Of a stretch of 64,000 bases of DNA, positions 17,109 to 25,496 are shown piece after piece. The stretch is from Ga0077555 sp046154645 (GTDB taxonomy: Bacteria > Pseudomonadota > Alphaproteobacteria > Rhizobiales > Hyphomicrobiaceae), in contig JBJXDZ010000033.1 in assembly GCA_046154645.1 (NCBI GenBank), forward strand, positions 55,408-119,407. Direction: 5' to 3'. The translations under genes and the position numbers were made by a program. The notes under the pieces were generated by a model. It did no database searches. It saw nothing but the letters and a program-made list of their open reading frames with translations, and had not been told where the DNA came from. Position 1 is the stretch's first letter. Each line of letters starts with the position of its first letter.

Positions 17109-17600
17109 ATGCCGCATCCTCTCGACGATCCCCGCCGCAAAAACGCCTTCGGCGCCCAGCGCTACTTCGAAGATTTCAAGCTCGGCGAGACCTTCGCGAT
17201 CCCTTCGCGGACCGTCACCGATGCGCACTTTCTCGCCTTCCAGGCAGCCTCCGGCGACAACCACCCGATCCACTACGACCGTGACTATTGCCGCCGCCAC
17301 GGCCACAAGGACATTCTGGCCCACGGCTACCAAGTGGTGATCCAGACCGCGCCGGGAGCCGGCCTCTTCCCGCATCTTGTCGAAGAAAGCTTGATGGGGT
17401 TCATCGAGCAGTCGTCGCGCTTCCTGAAGCCCGTCTATGCCGGCGACACGCTCTACCCCATGCTCGAGGTGGCGGAACTCAAGGCTCAGCGCACAACCGG
17501 CGTGCTGACGCTGCGCAACACCATCCACAATCAGGACGGCGAACTCGTGATGGACGGCACGCAGAAGTTCCTGATCAAGAAGCGCGTGCCAAGCACTTGA
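17109..17600 (+). CDS. MaoC family dehydratase ((R)-specific enoyl-CoA hydratase-like)
   Basis: 163 residues starting 10 bp after the CoA-transferase stop, so the two are co-transcribed. The hydratase-2 motif is present: ASGDNHPIHYDRDYCRRHG with catalytic Asp50 and His55, then DILAHGYQVV. MaoC proteins hydrate trans-2-enoyl-CoA or dehydrate hydroxyacyl-CoA, including mesaconyl- or methylmalyl-type substrates. The pairing with a class III CoA-transferase points to dissimilation of a hydroxy- or unsaturated acid; the exact acid is not readable. Confidence 0.88.
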   Translation: MPHPLDDPRRKNAFGAQRYFEDFKLGETFAIPSRTVTDAHFLAFQAASGDNHPIHYDRDYCRRHGHKDILAHGYQVVIQTAPGAGLFPHLVEESLMGFIEQSSRFLKPVYAGDTLYPMLEVAELKAQRTTGVLTLRNTIHNQDGELVMDGTQKFLIKKRVPST

Positions 17601-17715
17601 TCCAGCGCAAACGTTCAGCACCACGTTCTTGATCGCGCTCAAGTCGCGCGTCCACTTCCCCTGTCAGTGTGTCGGTACCTCGCCACATCTGAGCAGGAGC
17701 CGGAAAGGGGAATGC

Positions 17716-18144
17716 ATGAGCTGTATCCAACGACGCCAACGGTGGTCGGCGATGGCAGCCGTGCTGCTTCTCCCCCTCGTCACGGCGCTCCTCACCTTGG
17801 CGGCCCAAGCACAGACGCCGGGCCTGCCCTCTGCCGACAAAGGCCAAGCCCTCGCGCTGCGCCTGTGCGCAGGCTGTCATGTCGTCAACAGTGGAACCAC
17901 GGCGGGCGTCCCAGCAGGCGTCCCAACGATGCGCTCGATTGCGCGCCGCCCAGGCCAGACCGCAGCCCGGATCAAGGACATCTTGATCTCGCCACCCCAC
18001 CAGATGCCCGACATGCAGCTCACTATCCCAGAGATCGAGGATCTGCTGGCCTTCCTCGAAACGCTTCGCAACGACCCGTCTCAACCACCCTTTACTCCGG
18101 AAGGCGTGCCGAAAGACAAGTCTCCGCCGCCGAAGGCGTCCTGA
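17716..18144 (+). CDS. Small periplasmic cytochrome c, copy 1
   Basis: 142 residues from the ATG at 17716 (GGAAAGGGG upstream). A signal peptide (hydrophobic 13-32) precedes the haem c motif CAGCH (51-55). A Met-rich segment, PPHQMPDMQLT, provides the likely sixth ligand, and an ESDLLAFL-like last helix (EIEDLLAFLETL) closes a class I cytochrome fold. It should carry electrons in the periplasm; the partner is unknown. Seventeen bp downstream is a second small cytochrome of similar build. A Pro/Lys-rich tail follows the fold. Confidence 0.88.
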   Translation: MSCIQRRQRWSAMAAVLLLPLVTALLTLAAQAQTPGLPSADKGQALALRLCAGCHVVNSGTTAGVPAGVPTMRSIARRPGQTAARIKDILISPPHQMPDMQLTIPEIEDLLAFLETLRNDPSQPPFTPEGVPKDKSPPPKAS

Positions 18145-18160
18145 ACCAAAATGAGGCAAC

Positions 18161-18520
18161 ATGACAACGTGCATTGTCCCATTGCGGACCTTAGCGCCAG
18201 CCGCGATCGCGGCATTTCTCTTGCTCGGTTCGTCGGGCATGAGCATGGCCCAGAAAGCGCCTCTGCCCAAAGAAGGCCGCGACATTCTCGAGGCCAACTG
18301 CGCCCGCTGCCATGCTGTCTGGCTCGATGGCGAAAGCCCGATGCCGAAAGCGCCGCGGCTACGCGATATAGCCCGCAAGTATCGGCCACAGAACCTAGCC
18401 GAGGCCTTCGCTGAAGGCATTGTGACCGGTCATCCGGACATGCCGCAGTTCGTGTTTCGGCCCCCGGAGATCAATGCGATCATCATCTATCTGCAAGCCC
18501 TGCGCGACGCCAAGCCGTAG
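18161..18520 (+). CDS. Small periplasmic cytochrome c, copy 2
   Basis: 119 residues with a signal peptide ending near SMAQ (30). The haem motif is CARCH (47-51), the probable axial Met is in GHPDMPQF, and the C-terminal helix is PPEINAIIIYLQAL. Paralogous to the preceding gene in layout and likely in the same transcript. The stop is 22 bp from the convergent fdhA stop. A formate link is tempting, but the neighbouring dehydrogenase is NAD-linked, so no functional connection is claimed. Confidence 0.87.
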   Translation: MTTCIVPLRTLAPAAIAAFLLLGSSGMSMAQKAPLPKEGRDILEANCARCHAVWLDGESPMPKAPRLRDIARKYRPQNLAEAFAEGIVTGHPDMPQFVFRPPEINAIIIYLQALRDAKP

Positions 18521-18542
18521 CGAAGCCTACGAGCAAGTCCCG

Positions 18543-21323
18543 TCACTCCGCCGCTTCGGCCACGACCGCCTTCTCGACGCGCGCCGCGGAATACTTGAAC
18601 TCCGGAATCTTGCCGAAGGGATCGAGCTGCGGATTGGTCAGCATGTTGGCGGGTGCCTCGGCGAAGGCGAAGGGAATGAACACCATGCCCTCGGCAACGT
18701 CGCGATCGGCGCGCGCTTTCAGCGTCAGCGTGCCCCGCCGCGTCGCCACAGTGACAAGGCCACCGGGTGCCACGCCCATCTTGTCCAGGTCGCGCGGGTT
18801 CAGCCCGGCGATGGCCTCGGGCTCCAGCGCATCGAGCGTCGAAGCGCGCCGCGTCATGGAGCCTGTATGCCAATGTTCGAGCATGCGGCCTGTCGTCAGC
18901 ACCATCGGATACTCGGCATCCGGCAACTCGTCCGGTGCACGCAATTCCGTCGGCACGATCTTGGCGCGGCCCGAGGCGGTCGGGAACGACTGCGCGAAGA
19001 TGATCTCGTTGCCGGGCTTGTCGGGCGCGTCGCAAGGGTAGGTGACAGCGTCCTCCTTGAGCAATCTCGCCCAGGAGATGTTGTTGAGCGACGGCATCAC
19101 CTTGCCCATTTCGGCAAACACTTCCGACACGTCTTTATAGGCCCACGGCAGACCCACCCGTTGCGCCAGATGCTGGATCAGCGCCCAATCCTGACGCGCA
19201 TTGCCCGGTGATTTCACCACGGGACGCGCGATCTGCACCTGCCGGTTGGTGTTGGTGAACGTGCCCCATTTCTCGGCGTGCGCGGAGGCTGGCAGGATCA
19301 CGTCGGCATGCCACGCCGTCTCGGTCATGAAGATGTCCTGCACCACGAGATGTTCGAGATGCGCCAAGGCCTCCCGCGCATGCTGCACGTCGGGGTCCGA
19401 CATCGCAGGGTTCTCGCCCAGAATGTACATGCCCTTGATCTGGTCATCGTGGATGGCATGCATGATCTCGACCACCGTGAGGCCACGCTTGGCATCCAGC
19501 GTCGTGCCCCAGAAGGCTTCGTACTCGCTGCGAATGGCCGGGTTCTCGACGCTGCGATAATCCGGAAACACCATGGGAATGAGGCCGGCGTCAGAGGCGC
19601 CCTGCACATTGTTCTGACCGCGCAACGGATGCAACCCTGTTCCGGCGCGCCCAGTCTGGCCCGTCACCAATGCCAGCGAAATCAGACAGCGCGCATTGTC
19701 GGTGCCGTGCGTGTGCTGCGAGATGCCCATGCCCCAGAAGATGATCGAGCGCTCGGAGCGAGCGTAGAGCCGCGCCACCTCGCGGATCGTCGCGGCGGGA
19801 ATGCCGCAGATCGCCTCCATCTTCTCCGGCGGGAACTCCACGATCTTGGCCTTCAGCGCCTCATAGCCCTCGGTCATAGCCTGCACATACTGCACATCGA
19901 CGAGACCTTCCTCGATGATGGTGTGCAGCATGGCATTGAGCAGTGCCACGTCGCGACCCGGCGTGAACTGCAGCACGTGGCTGGCATGCCGGGCGATACC
20001 TTGGTTCTGCCCGCGCGGATCCATGACGATCAGTTTGGCGCCGCGCTTGGCCGCGTTCTTCAAGTAGGTCGCAGCGACGGGATGGTTCTCGGCAGGACGC
20101 GCACCGATGACGATGATGCAGTCGGAATCCTTGGCCGCCGTAAATGGTGCTGTGACGGCGCCGGAGTTCAAGCCTTCCATCAGCGCCGCCACCGACGAGG
20201 CGTGGCACAGCCGCGTGCAATGGTCGACGTTATTGGTGCCGAAACCTTGCCGGATCAGCTTCTGAAAGAGATAGGCTTCCTCGTTGGAGCCCTTGGCCGA
20301 GCCGAAGCCCGCGATCGCTTTGCCGCCGTCGCGGGCATGGATCTGCTTCAGGCCACCCGCCGCCCGATCCAGCGCTTCATCCCACGTGGCAACTCGGAAG
20401 TACTTGTCGATCTCTTCGCGGCGGATCTGCAGGTTGGCGTCCTTGGCGACGCCATCGCGGCGGATCAGCGGCTCGGTCAGCCGGTCAGGATGATGGATAT
20501 AATCGAAACCGAAGCGGCCTTTCACACACAACCGGTTCTCATTCGCCGGTCCATCGCGGCCATCGACGGAGAGAATCTTGTTGTCCTTGACGTGGACGGT
20601 GGTCTGGCAGCCGACGCCGCAGTAGGGGCAGAGCGAATCGACGCTCTTTTCTTCAAACGCCACCCGCCTTTGCGTCGCCTTGTCGAGCAGGGCTGACTCC
20701 ATCAGCGCCCCCGTTGGGCATACCTGCACGCACTCGCCGCAGGCAACGCAGGTCGAATCGCCCATGCCCTTGTCGAAATCGAACACGATCTTCGAGCCGT
20801 GGCCGCGGTACGCCATGCCGATCACTTCGTTCGACTGCACCTCGCGGCAGGCGCGCACACACAGGCCGCAGTTGATGCAGGCATCGAGATTGACCGAGAT
20901 CGCCGCGTGCGTGGTATCGCTCGCCGGCTTCTCGGCACGGGGATAGCGGCTGGTCTCATTGATGCCCATCTGGTCGATCCAGCCCCACAGCTTGGACTTG
21001 GGATCGTGGCTGTCGGCACGCACGGGCTGGTCGGCCACCAGCAGTTCGAGCACCATCTCTTGGGCTTTCTTGGCGCGTTCCGAGGCCGACTTCACCTTCA
21101 TGCCGGCCGCGGGTTTACGCTGGCATGATGCGGCCAGCACCCGCTCGCCCTCGATCTCGACCACGCAGGCGCGGCAATTGCCGTCGGCGCGATAGCCAGG
21201 TGCTGGATGCCAGCACAGATGCGGGATCGTGGTGCCATGCCGCTGCGCCACCTGCCAGATGGTCTCGTCGGGCTCTGCCGTGACGTCGCGGCCGTCGAGC
21301 GTGAAGCTGATCTTGGTGCTCAT
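18543..21323 (-). CDS. fdhA: NAD-dependent formate dehydrogenase, catalytic alpha subunit
   Basis: 926 residues. Domains in order: an N-terminal [2Fe-2S] ferredoxin domain (Cys37, 50, 53, 67); a NuoG-like His/Cys segment; a two-[4Fe-4S] region with CINCGLCVRAC and CVACGECVQVC; then the molybdopterin catalytic domain, opening with CPYCGVGCQ. The Mo/W ligand is Cys373 (RLCHASSV), so this is the Cys form, not selenocysteine. The C-terminal MGD-binding domain contains MVLTTGRMLEHWHTG. It oxidises formate to CO2 and passes electrons to FdhB. It matches Methylobacterium FDH1A and FdsA in architecture. The fdhB gene lies upstream, separated by three or four small genes. Confidence 0.95.
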   Translation of the reverse strand: MSTKISFTLDGRDVTAEPDETIWQVAQRHGTTIPHLCWHPAPGYRADGNCRACVVEIEGERVLAASCQRKPAAGMKVKSASERAKKAQEMVLELLVADQPVRADSHDPKSKLWGWIDQMGINETSRYPRAEKPASDTTHAAISVNLDACINCGLCVRACREVQSNEVIGMAYRGHGSKIVFDFDKGMGDSTCVACGECVQVCPTGALMESALLDKATQRRVAFEEKSVDSLCPYCGVGCQTTVHVKDNKILSVDGRDGPANENRLCVKGRFGFDYIHHPDRLTEPLIRRDGVAKDANLQIRREEIDKYFRVATWDEALDRAAGGLKQIHARDGGKAIAGFGSAKGSNEEAYLFQKLIRQGFGTNNVDHCTRLCHASSVAALMEGLNSGAVTAPFTAAKDSDCIIVIGARPAENHPVAATYLKNAAKRGAKLIVMDPRGQNQGIARHASHVLQFTPGRDVALLNAMLHTIIEEGLVDVQYVQAMTEGYEALKAKIVEFPPEKMEAICGIPAATIREVARLYARSERSIIFWGMGISQHTHGTDNARCLISLALVTGQTGRAGTGLHPLRGQNNVQGASDAGLIPMVFPDYRSVENPAIRSEYEAFWGTTLDAKRGLTVVEIMHAIHDDQIKGMYILGENPAMSDPDVQHAREALAHLEHLVVQDIFMTETAWHADVILPASAHAEKWGTFTNTNRQVQIARPVVKSPGNARQDWALIQHLAQRVGLPWAYKDVSEVFAEMGKVMPSLNNISWARLLKEDAVTYPCDAPDKPGNEIIFAQSFPTASGRAKIVPTELRAPDELPDAEYPMVLTTGRMLEHWHTGSMTRRASTLDALEPEAIAGLNPRDLDKMGVAPGGLVTVATRRGTLTLKARADRDVAEGMVFIPFAFAEAPANMLTNPQLDPFGKIPEFKYSAARVEKAVVAEAAE

Positions 21324-21368
21324 TGCGTCCTCGCAGAAGTCGCGCCAGTGCGAAGGTGAACCCGTCGC

Positions 21369-21734
21369 TCAACGCTGAACCTTGATGATGGCGCGGCGGT
21401 GGGTGCCGTCACCGACTTTCTTATTGTCCTCGTCGTGCGCCTCAACCTTGAAGTTGAGTTTGCGGCCGTCGATCTCCAGCAGCTCTGCGCGCACCGTGAC
21501 TTTCTTGCCCTTCGGTGTCGGCGCCAGATGACGGACATGAACCTCGAAGCCAACCGTCGTGTGCCCCTCGGGGAGGTGCGGCTGCACGGCCTGGATGCCG
21601 GCCCGTTCCATGAGCCCGATCATCGATGGCGTGGAGAGAACACCGGCGCCACCGACATGCGTCACAATCAGCTTGTCGTCCACCACGGTGACGATCTCGG
21701 CCTTCATTCCGGGCTTCAGGTTCTCGCTCGACAT
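21369..21734 (-). CDS. Thioesterase family protein, FlK-like hot-dog fold
   Basis: 121 residues from the ATG at 21734 (MSSENLKPGM); a longer frame begins at 21785. The sequence VLSTPSMIGLMERAGIQAVQPHLPEGHTTVGFEVHVRHLAPTP fits fluoroacetyl-CoA-thioesterase-like proteins, with STPxMIxLME as the signature, and hot-dog strands follow. It lies 45 bp upstream of fdhA on the same strand. A role beside formate dehydrogenase is not established; it may clear an inhibitory or dead-end acyl-CoA. Confidence 0.8.
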   Translation of the reverse strand: MSSENLKPGMKAEIVTVVDDKLIVTHVGGAGVLSTPSMIGLMERAGIQAVQPHLPEGHTTVGFEVHVRHLAPTPKGKKVTVRAELLEIDGRKLNFKVEAHDEDNKKVGDGTHRRAIIKVQR

Positions 21735-21789
21735 CGTTACATCCTCGCAGGTTTGAAACGTTTGCTTCGCGCCCCTCAGGCGCATGGCG

Positions 21790-21855
21790 TCATCGCGACC
21801 GCTGCTCTTCCTGACAAAACGCCGGTCCCGCCGGATACTCGGGATAGTTCTTCAT
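21790..21855 (-). CDS. Possible 21-residue small protein between antitoxin and thioesterase
   Basis: An ATG at 21855 preceded by GGAG at a normal distance opens a 21-codon frame that begins MKNYPEYPAG and contains one Cys, ending in TGA at 21790. It starts 9 bp after the antitoxin stop and ends just before the thioesterase, filling the gap neatly. It has no recognised family. It is too short to judge by composition alone. Confidence 0.35.
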   Translation of the reverse strand: MKNYPEYPAGPAFCQEEQRSR

Positions 21856-21863
21856 GACGCTCC

Positions 21864-22244
21864 TCAGCGGGGGGCGCCTTTCAGATATTCGGCAGGCACC
21901 ACCATGGCTCGCTCTGGTTCCCGTTCGATAAGTCGCAGATAGGCAATCTCCGTCGGCGTTGGCTCGGCCTCATGGCGTTCCCAAGCACGGAGCGTATCAA
22001 CAGGGATGCCGTAGTTGCGCGCAAACGTCTCACGTGTCATGCGGAGCTTGTTCCTGATGCGCTTGGCCAACGCCGGTCGCCGGACTCGCGCGAGTTGCTC
22101 AGGAGACAGCGGAGGGTTGTCGGGATCCGACAATGCGCGCCGTGTGATCTCTTCGTCGGTCAATGCATCGTGGCGCGCCCAGTCGTCGGGCGTCATACCG
22201 AGATGATCAACCTCCATGTTCCTCTTCGTATCGTCGTTGCTCAT
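21864..22244 (-). CDS. HTH antitoxin partner of BrnT
   Basis: 126 residues from the ATG at 22244 (MSNDDTKRN). The C-terminal half has a helix-turn-helix segment, MTRETFARNYGIPVDTLRAWE, of XRE type, in the position expected for a DNA-binding antitoxin that neutralises the toxin and represses its own promoter. The start lies inside the toxin gene (38-bp overlap), as usual for toxin-first BrnT/BrnA pairs. It resembles HTH antitoxins of the BrnA type in size and layout, but I do not see the classical BrnA ribbon-helix-helix, so the exact subfamily is open. Confidence 0.75.
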   Translation of the reverse strand: MSNDDTKRNMEVDHLGMTPDDWARHDALTDEEITRRALSDPDNPPLSPEQLARVRRPALAKRIRNKLRMTRETFARNYGIPVDTLRAWERHEAEPTPTEIAYLRLIEREPERAMVVPAEYLKGAPR

Positions 22245-22488
22245 GATTGGTTGCTCTGCGTGCGGATATGATCCGGATGCGCCGATTTCGCTCCACGTAC
22301 AGCATAGCGTAAATCTCGCCGCGATAAAAACAAAGGCGCAGGAATCTCTGCTCATCCGGGTCGTAGTCGTCGACTTCGACCCAGTTCGCGTCATCGAATG
22401 CCTCGCGTGCCGTTTCGAACGACACGTGGTGTTTGCGACGATTTGCTATCGCCTTGCTGTCGTCCCACTCGAACTCATCGTCCGGCAT
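22207..22488 (-). CDS. BrnT family toxin (ribonuclease of a type II toxin-antitoxin pair)
   Basis: 93 residues. The N-terminus FEWDDSKAIANRRKHHVSF followed by AFDD is the BrnT signature, and RFLRLCFYRGEIYAMLYVERNRRIRIISARRA completes the RelE-like fold with the catalytic basic residues. BrnT cleaves RNA and is held inactive by its antitoxin. The pair sits between fdhB and fdhA, genes that are usually contiguous. It is on the same strand and could be transcribed by readthrough from fdhB (32 bp gap). Confidence 0.88.
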   Translation of the reverse strand: MPDDEFEWDDSKAIANRRKHHVSFETAREAFDDANWVEVDDYDPDEQRFLRLCFYRGEIYAMLYVERNRRIRIISARRATNHEQRRYEEEHGG

Positions 22489-22519
22489 GGACTATTCCCG
22501 CGTCCGAATGCCGCCAGCT

Positions 22520-24256
22520 TCACGCCAGATCCTCCGGGAAAAACTTGATCACGGACTTGAGTGGATTCGGCGCGGCTTGCCCCAATCCGCAGATCGAGGC
22601 ATCGGCCATGACCTGTGCCAAGTCGCCGAGCAGTACCTTGTCCCACCGCCCCGCGGACATGAGTGCGACGGCCTTCTCGGTGCCATTGCGGCAGGGCGTA
22701 CACTGGCCGCAGCTCTCATCCTCGAAGAAGCGCATCAGATTGAGCGCCACAGCTTTCATGTCGTCACGTGCGGAGAGGATCACGACGGCGTGGCTGCCGA
22801 CAAAGCAACCGTGCTTTTCCAGTTGCCCGAAATCGAGGGGGATGTTGGCCATCGACGCCGGCAGAATGCCGCCCGAGGCGCCGCCCGGCAGATACCCCTT
22901 GAATGCGTGGCCGTCGAGCATGCCGCCGCAGCGCTGGATCAGGTCTTCAGCCGTAGAACCGGCCGGCGCCAATACGACGCCCGGCTGCTTGACGCGCCCA
23001 GAAACCGAGTAGGAGCGAAAGCCCTTGGCGCCGTTGACACCCTGGCTCGCGAACCATTCTGCGCCCTTGTCGAGGATTGATGGGACCCAATACAGCGTCT
23101 CGACATTGTTGACCAAGGTCGGACGACTGAAGATGCCCATCTGGGCCACATAGGGTGGGCGATGGCGCGGCAGCCCGCGCTTGCCCTCGATGCTCTCGAT
23201 CATCGCGGATTCTTCGCCGCAGATGTAGGCCCCGGCGCCGCGTCGGAGATGCACACGGGTGTGGCTTGAAAGCCCGGAGTGCGCGACGCGATCGATGGCC
23301 ATGCGCAGGATCTCCAGCACGGCCGGATACTCGTCGCGCATGTAGATGTAGACATCTGTCGCCTCGACGGCCCAGGCCGCAATCAACATCCCCTCGAGAA
23401 ACTGATGCGGGTTGCGCTCGAGATAGTGGCGATCCTTGAACGTGCCCGGCTCCCCCTCGTCGCCGTTAACCGCCATCAGGCGTGGCCCCTTCTCGGCGCG
23501 CACGAGGCCCCATTTGCGACCCGTTGGAAAGCCTGCGCCACCGAGGCCGCGCAAACCACCATCGGACAACGTCTTGATGATCGCATCCGGCGTCAGCGTG
23601 CCGGCAAGGCAGGATCCGAGGATTTTGTAGCCGCCTATCGCGGCATAAGCGTCAAAGGTGGCGTACGCGGGTATCACCGGTTCCGTCGCCTGCTCCAGGG
23701 CCAGGTCCTGCACCATGGCAAAGGTAGCGTGATCGACGTGACGATGGCCGACTTCGCAGGCGGGTGCGGTGTGGCAAGAGCCGATGCAGGGCGCGCGGAC
23801 CACGCGCACGCCAGCCATGTTCTCCGTCTCGAGTTCCTCGATCAGGCGCTCGGCACCGGCCAGCATGCAGGAGAGACTGTCGCAAACCCGTATGGTGACC
23901 GGTGGCGGCGGTTCGGCGCCATCCGGCACCACGTCGAAATGGGCGTAGAACGTCGCTACCTCATAGACTTCGGCCATGGGCAGCCGCATCAGTTCGGCAA
24001 GACCGTGCATGTGTCCCGCGGGCAGACATCCTTCGGCGTCCTGGATCTTGTGCAGGTATTCGATCAGCAGGTCGCGCGCATACGGTGCGGGTCCGATCAG
24101 CACTCGTACGGCATCGGCCTCAGCCTGCCGCAGGACACGCCCCTTAGGGAACAGCGGCGCCTTGCGCCGGCCAGCACCCGGATGAATCTTGCTCGACTGC
24201 TGCGGGCGTGTGTTGTTTGCCGCAGGCCCCTGGGCCTTGGGTCGCGTATCCGTCAT
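22520..24256 (-). CDS. fdhB: NAD-dependent formate dehydrogenase, fused gamma-beta subunit (NuoE-NuoF)
   Basis: 578 residues from the ATG at 24256; the frame extends 8 codons upstream. Residues about 1-190 are NuoE/FdsG-like with a thioredoxin-fold [2Fe-2S] site (CDSLSC, CIGSC). Residues about 215-578 are NuoF/FdsB-like: FMN site GLGGAGFPTGRKW, NADH-binding GAGAYICGEESAMIESIEG, and [4Fe-4S] cysteines in ESCGQCTPCRNG and SICGLGQ. It receives electrons from FdhA and reduces NAD. The gamma-beta fusion is the Methylobacterium FDH1B layout. No fdsC/fdhD or fdsD genes are seen nearby. A GntR-type palindrome lies 59 bp upstream. Confidence 0.95.
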   Translation of the reverse strand: MTDTRPKAQGPAANNTRPQQSSKIHPGAGRRKAPLFPKGRVLRQAEADAVRVLIGPAPYARDLLIEYLHKIQDAEGCLPAGHMHGLAELMRLPMAEVYEVATFYAHFDVVPDGAEPPPPVTIRVCDSLSCMLAGAERLIEELETENMAGVRVVRAPCIGSCHTAPACEVGHRHVDHATFAMVQDLALEQATEPVIPAYATFDAYAAIGGYKILGSCLAGTLTPDAIIKTLSDGGLRGLGGAGFPTGRKWGLVRAEKGPRLMAVNGDEGEPGTFKDRHYLERNPHQFLEGMLIAAWAVEATDVYIYMRDEYPAVLEILRMAIDRVAHSGLSSHTRVHLRRGAGAYICGEESAMIESIEGKRGLPRHRPPYVAQMGIFSRPTLVNNVETLYWVPSILDKGAEWFASQGVNGAKGFRSYSVSGRVKQPGVVLAPAGSTAEDLIQRCGGMLDGHAFKGYLPGGASGGILPASMANIPLDFGQLEKHGCFVGSHAVVILSARDDMKAVALNLMRFFEDESCGQCTPCRNGTEKAVALMSAGRWDKVLLGDLAQVMADASICGLGQAAPNPLKSVIKFFPEDLA

Positions 24257-24615
24257 CGCCTCACCGTTCCCCGCCCACACCCTTCAAGTCCCGTTGCCCG
24301 GGCTCTCGTCTAGCTGGCATACCATATGCCAAATCGCGATCAAAAGCCAAGCGCGTTGCAGCCCGACCGCGCCCTCGCTTGTCGGTCGATGCACGCCCCA
24401 GGATCGGGCAGTGCGACACTCCGGCTGGCAGCAGCGGCGGGGCAGCGACCCTGGTTCCCGGGCGCCTTATGGCGGCCCGGCAACCTCTGGCGAGAGACTT
24501 TCTCGATCGCGCATGTCCAGTTTTGCTTGCCTCAGCCGATGACACCCATGTAACCGTTTGGTCGTCAAGCAAGCAACATAGTGTCGACAGGGCACGTCGT
24601 TTCTAGGGGGAGCGT
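24257..24615. other. Divergent intergenic region between fdhB and terC
   Basis: About 360 bp without a gene. Its clear element is the palindrome at 24315-24331 near fdhB. I looked for a yybP-ykoY manganese riboswitch before terC and did not find its conserved core. Confidence 0.6.
24315..24331 (-). promoter_or_regulatory. Predicted GntR-type operator upstream of fdhB
   Basis: TGGCATACCATATGCCA: arms TGGCATA and TATGCCA with a CCA spacer. Its 16-bp core recurs exactly at 29510-29525 in front of the tct/gntR genes. It lies 59 bp upstream of the fdhB start, a suitable place to affect its promoter. Binding by the regulator at 29683 is inferred. Confidence 0.7.
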
Positions 24616-25359
24616 ATGCTTATGATTTTCGCCCAGGCCCAATCCTGGATGGGCGGACTAGCGCCTGAGGTGTTCTGGCCGGCCCTTGGTCAGATCATGC
24701 TCATCAATCTCATTCTGTCCGGCGACAACGCGGTGGTGATCGCGCTTGCCTGCCGGTCCCTGCCTCCACATCAGCGCAAGTGGGGCATTATTCTTGGCGC
24801 CCTCGTCGCCATCCTGATGCGTATCGTATTCACCGTTGGCGTCACTTCGTTGCTGTCCTGGCCATGGCTCAAAGCCATCGGCAGCGTCCTGTTGTTTTGG
24901 ATCGCTATCAAACTGCTGGTCGAGGACGGTGAAGAAAAGGACATCAAGGACTCGAGCAACATCTGGGGTGCGGTGCAGACGATCGCCATCGCCGACCTGG
25001 TGATGAGCCTGGACAATGTGCTCGCCATTGCCGCTGCCGCCAAGGGCAACTGGTCCTTGATCATCATCGGCCTCACGACCTCAATTCCATTGATCGTGTT
25101 CGGAGCCACCCTGGTCATGTGGCTACTGACCAAGATGCCGATCCTGGTCTGGGCTGGTGCAGCGCTGCTCGGCTGGATTGCCGGTGAGTTGCTGGTCACC
25201 GATCCCGGCGTGCTGCCCTATTCCGAGGCGGTCGCCAAATCGATGGGTGTTACGCTCCATCAGCTGGAACTCATCGCCGCAGCCATTGGCGCAGCCTTCG
25301 TCGTGCTGATGGGCATGCTGCTGCGCGGCCGACACGGCAAGACGGAAGCCGCGCACTGA
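24616..25359 (+). CDS. TerC family integral membrane protein (YjbE type, metal transport)
   Basis: 247 residues with about seven hydrophobic segments. Family motifs are LSGDNAVVIALACRSLP, with the acidic residue pair in membrane helix 2, and IADLVMSLDNVLAIAAAA in the second half, an internal repeat. YjbE/TerC proteins are implicated in manganese export or metallation of exported enzymes. The gene has AGGGGGAG before the ATG. It lies between two operator-linked operons but on the opposite strand, and shows no such operator itself close to its start. A strong terminator follows. Confidence 0.87.
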   Translation: MLMIFAQAQSWMGGLAPEVFWPALGQIMLINLILSGDNAVVIALACRSLPPHQRKWGIILGALVAILMRIVFTVGVTSLLSWPWLKAIGSVLLFWIAIKLLVEDGEEKDIKDSSNIWGAVQTIAIADLVMSLDNVLAIAAAAKGNWSLIIIGLTTSIPLIVFGATLVMWLLTKMPILVWAGAALLGWIAGELLVTDPGVLPYSEAVAKSMGVTLHQLELIAAAIGAAFVVLMGMLLRGRHGKTEAAH

Positions 25360-25430
25360 ATACCCGGAGTCTGCAATGGCAATAGCAAGATTGCACCGCA
25401 GGCCCAACTCACCGCGAACCGACATGTGCA

Positions 25431-25458
25431 AAAGGGCGGTCCTCCGGGACCGCCCTTT
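25431..25458. terminator. Intrinsic terminator between terC and tctB
   Basis: AAAGGGCGGTCC, loop TCCG, GGACCGCCCTTT: a 12-bp perfect stem with A/T ends, so it can work in both directions. It separates terC (plus) from the convergent tctB (minus, stop at 25497). Confidence 0.88.
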
Positions 25459-25496
25459 CCATTGTCGCTCGAAGCTATCTTGGAGCCTGTCGCGCC

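Noticed and set aside
19278..20696. 472-residue plus-strand frame opposite fdhA
   Set aside because: His/Arg/Gly-rich composition typical of an antisense shadow; fdhA is certain.
18161..21323. Cytochromes c at 17716 and 18161 as electron acceptors of the formate dehydrogenase
   Set aside because: The dehydrogenase has a NuoE/NuoF-type NAD-reducing subunit and is on the opposite strand; no direct link is visible.
24332..24615. yybP-ykoY manganese riboswitch upstream of terC
   Set aside because: The expected conserved core was not found in the leader; the idea came from the terC family only.
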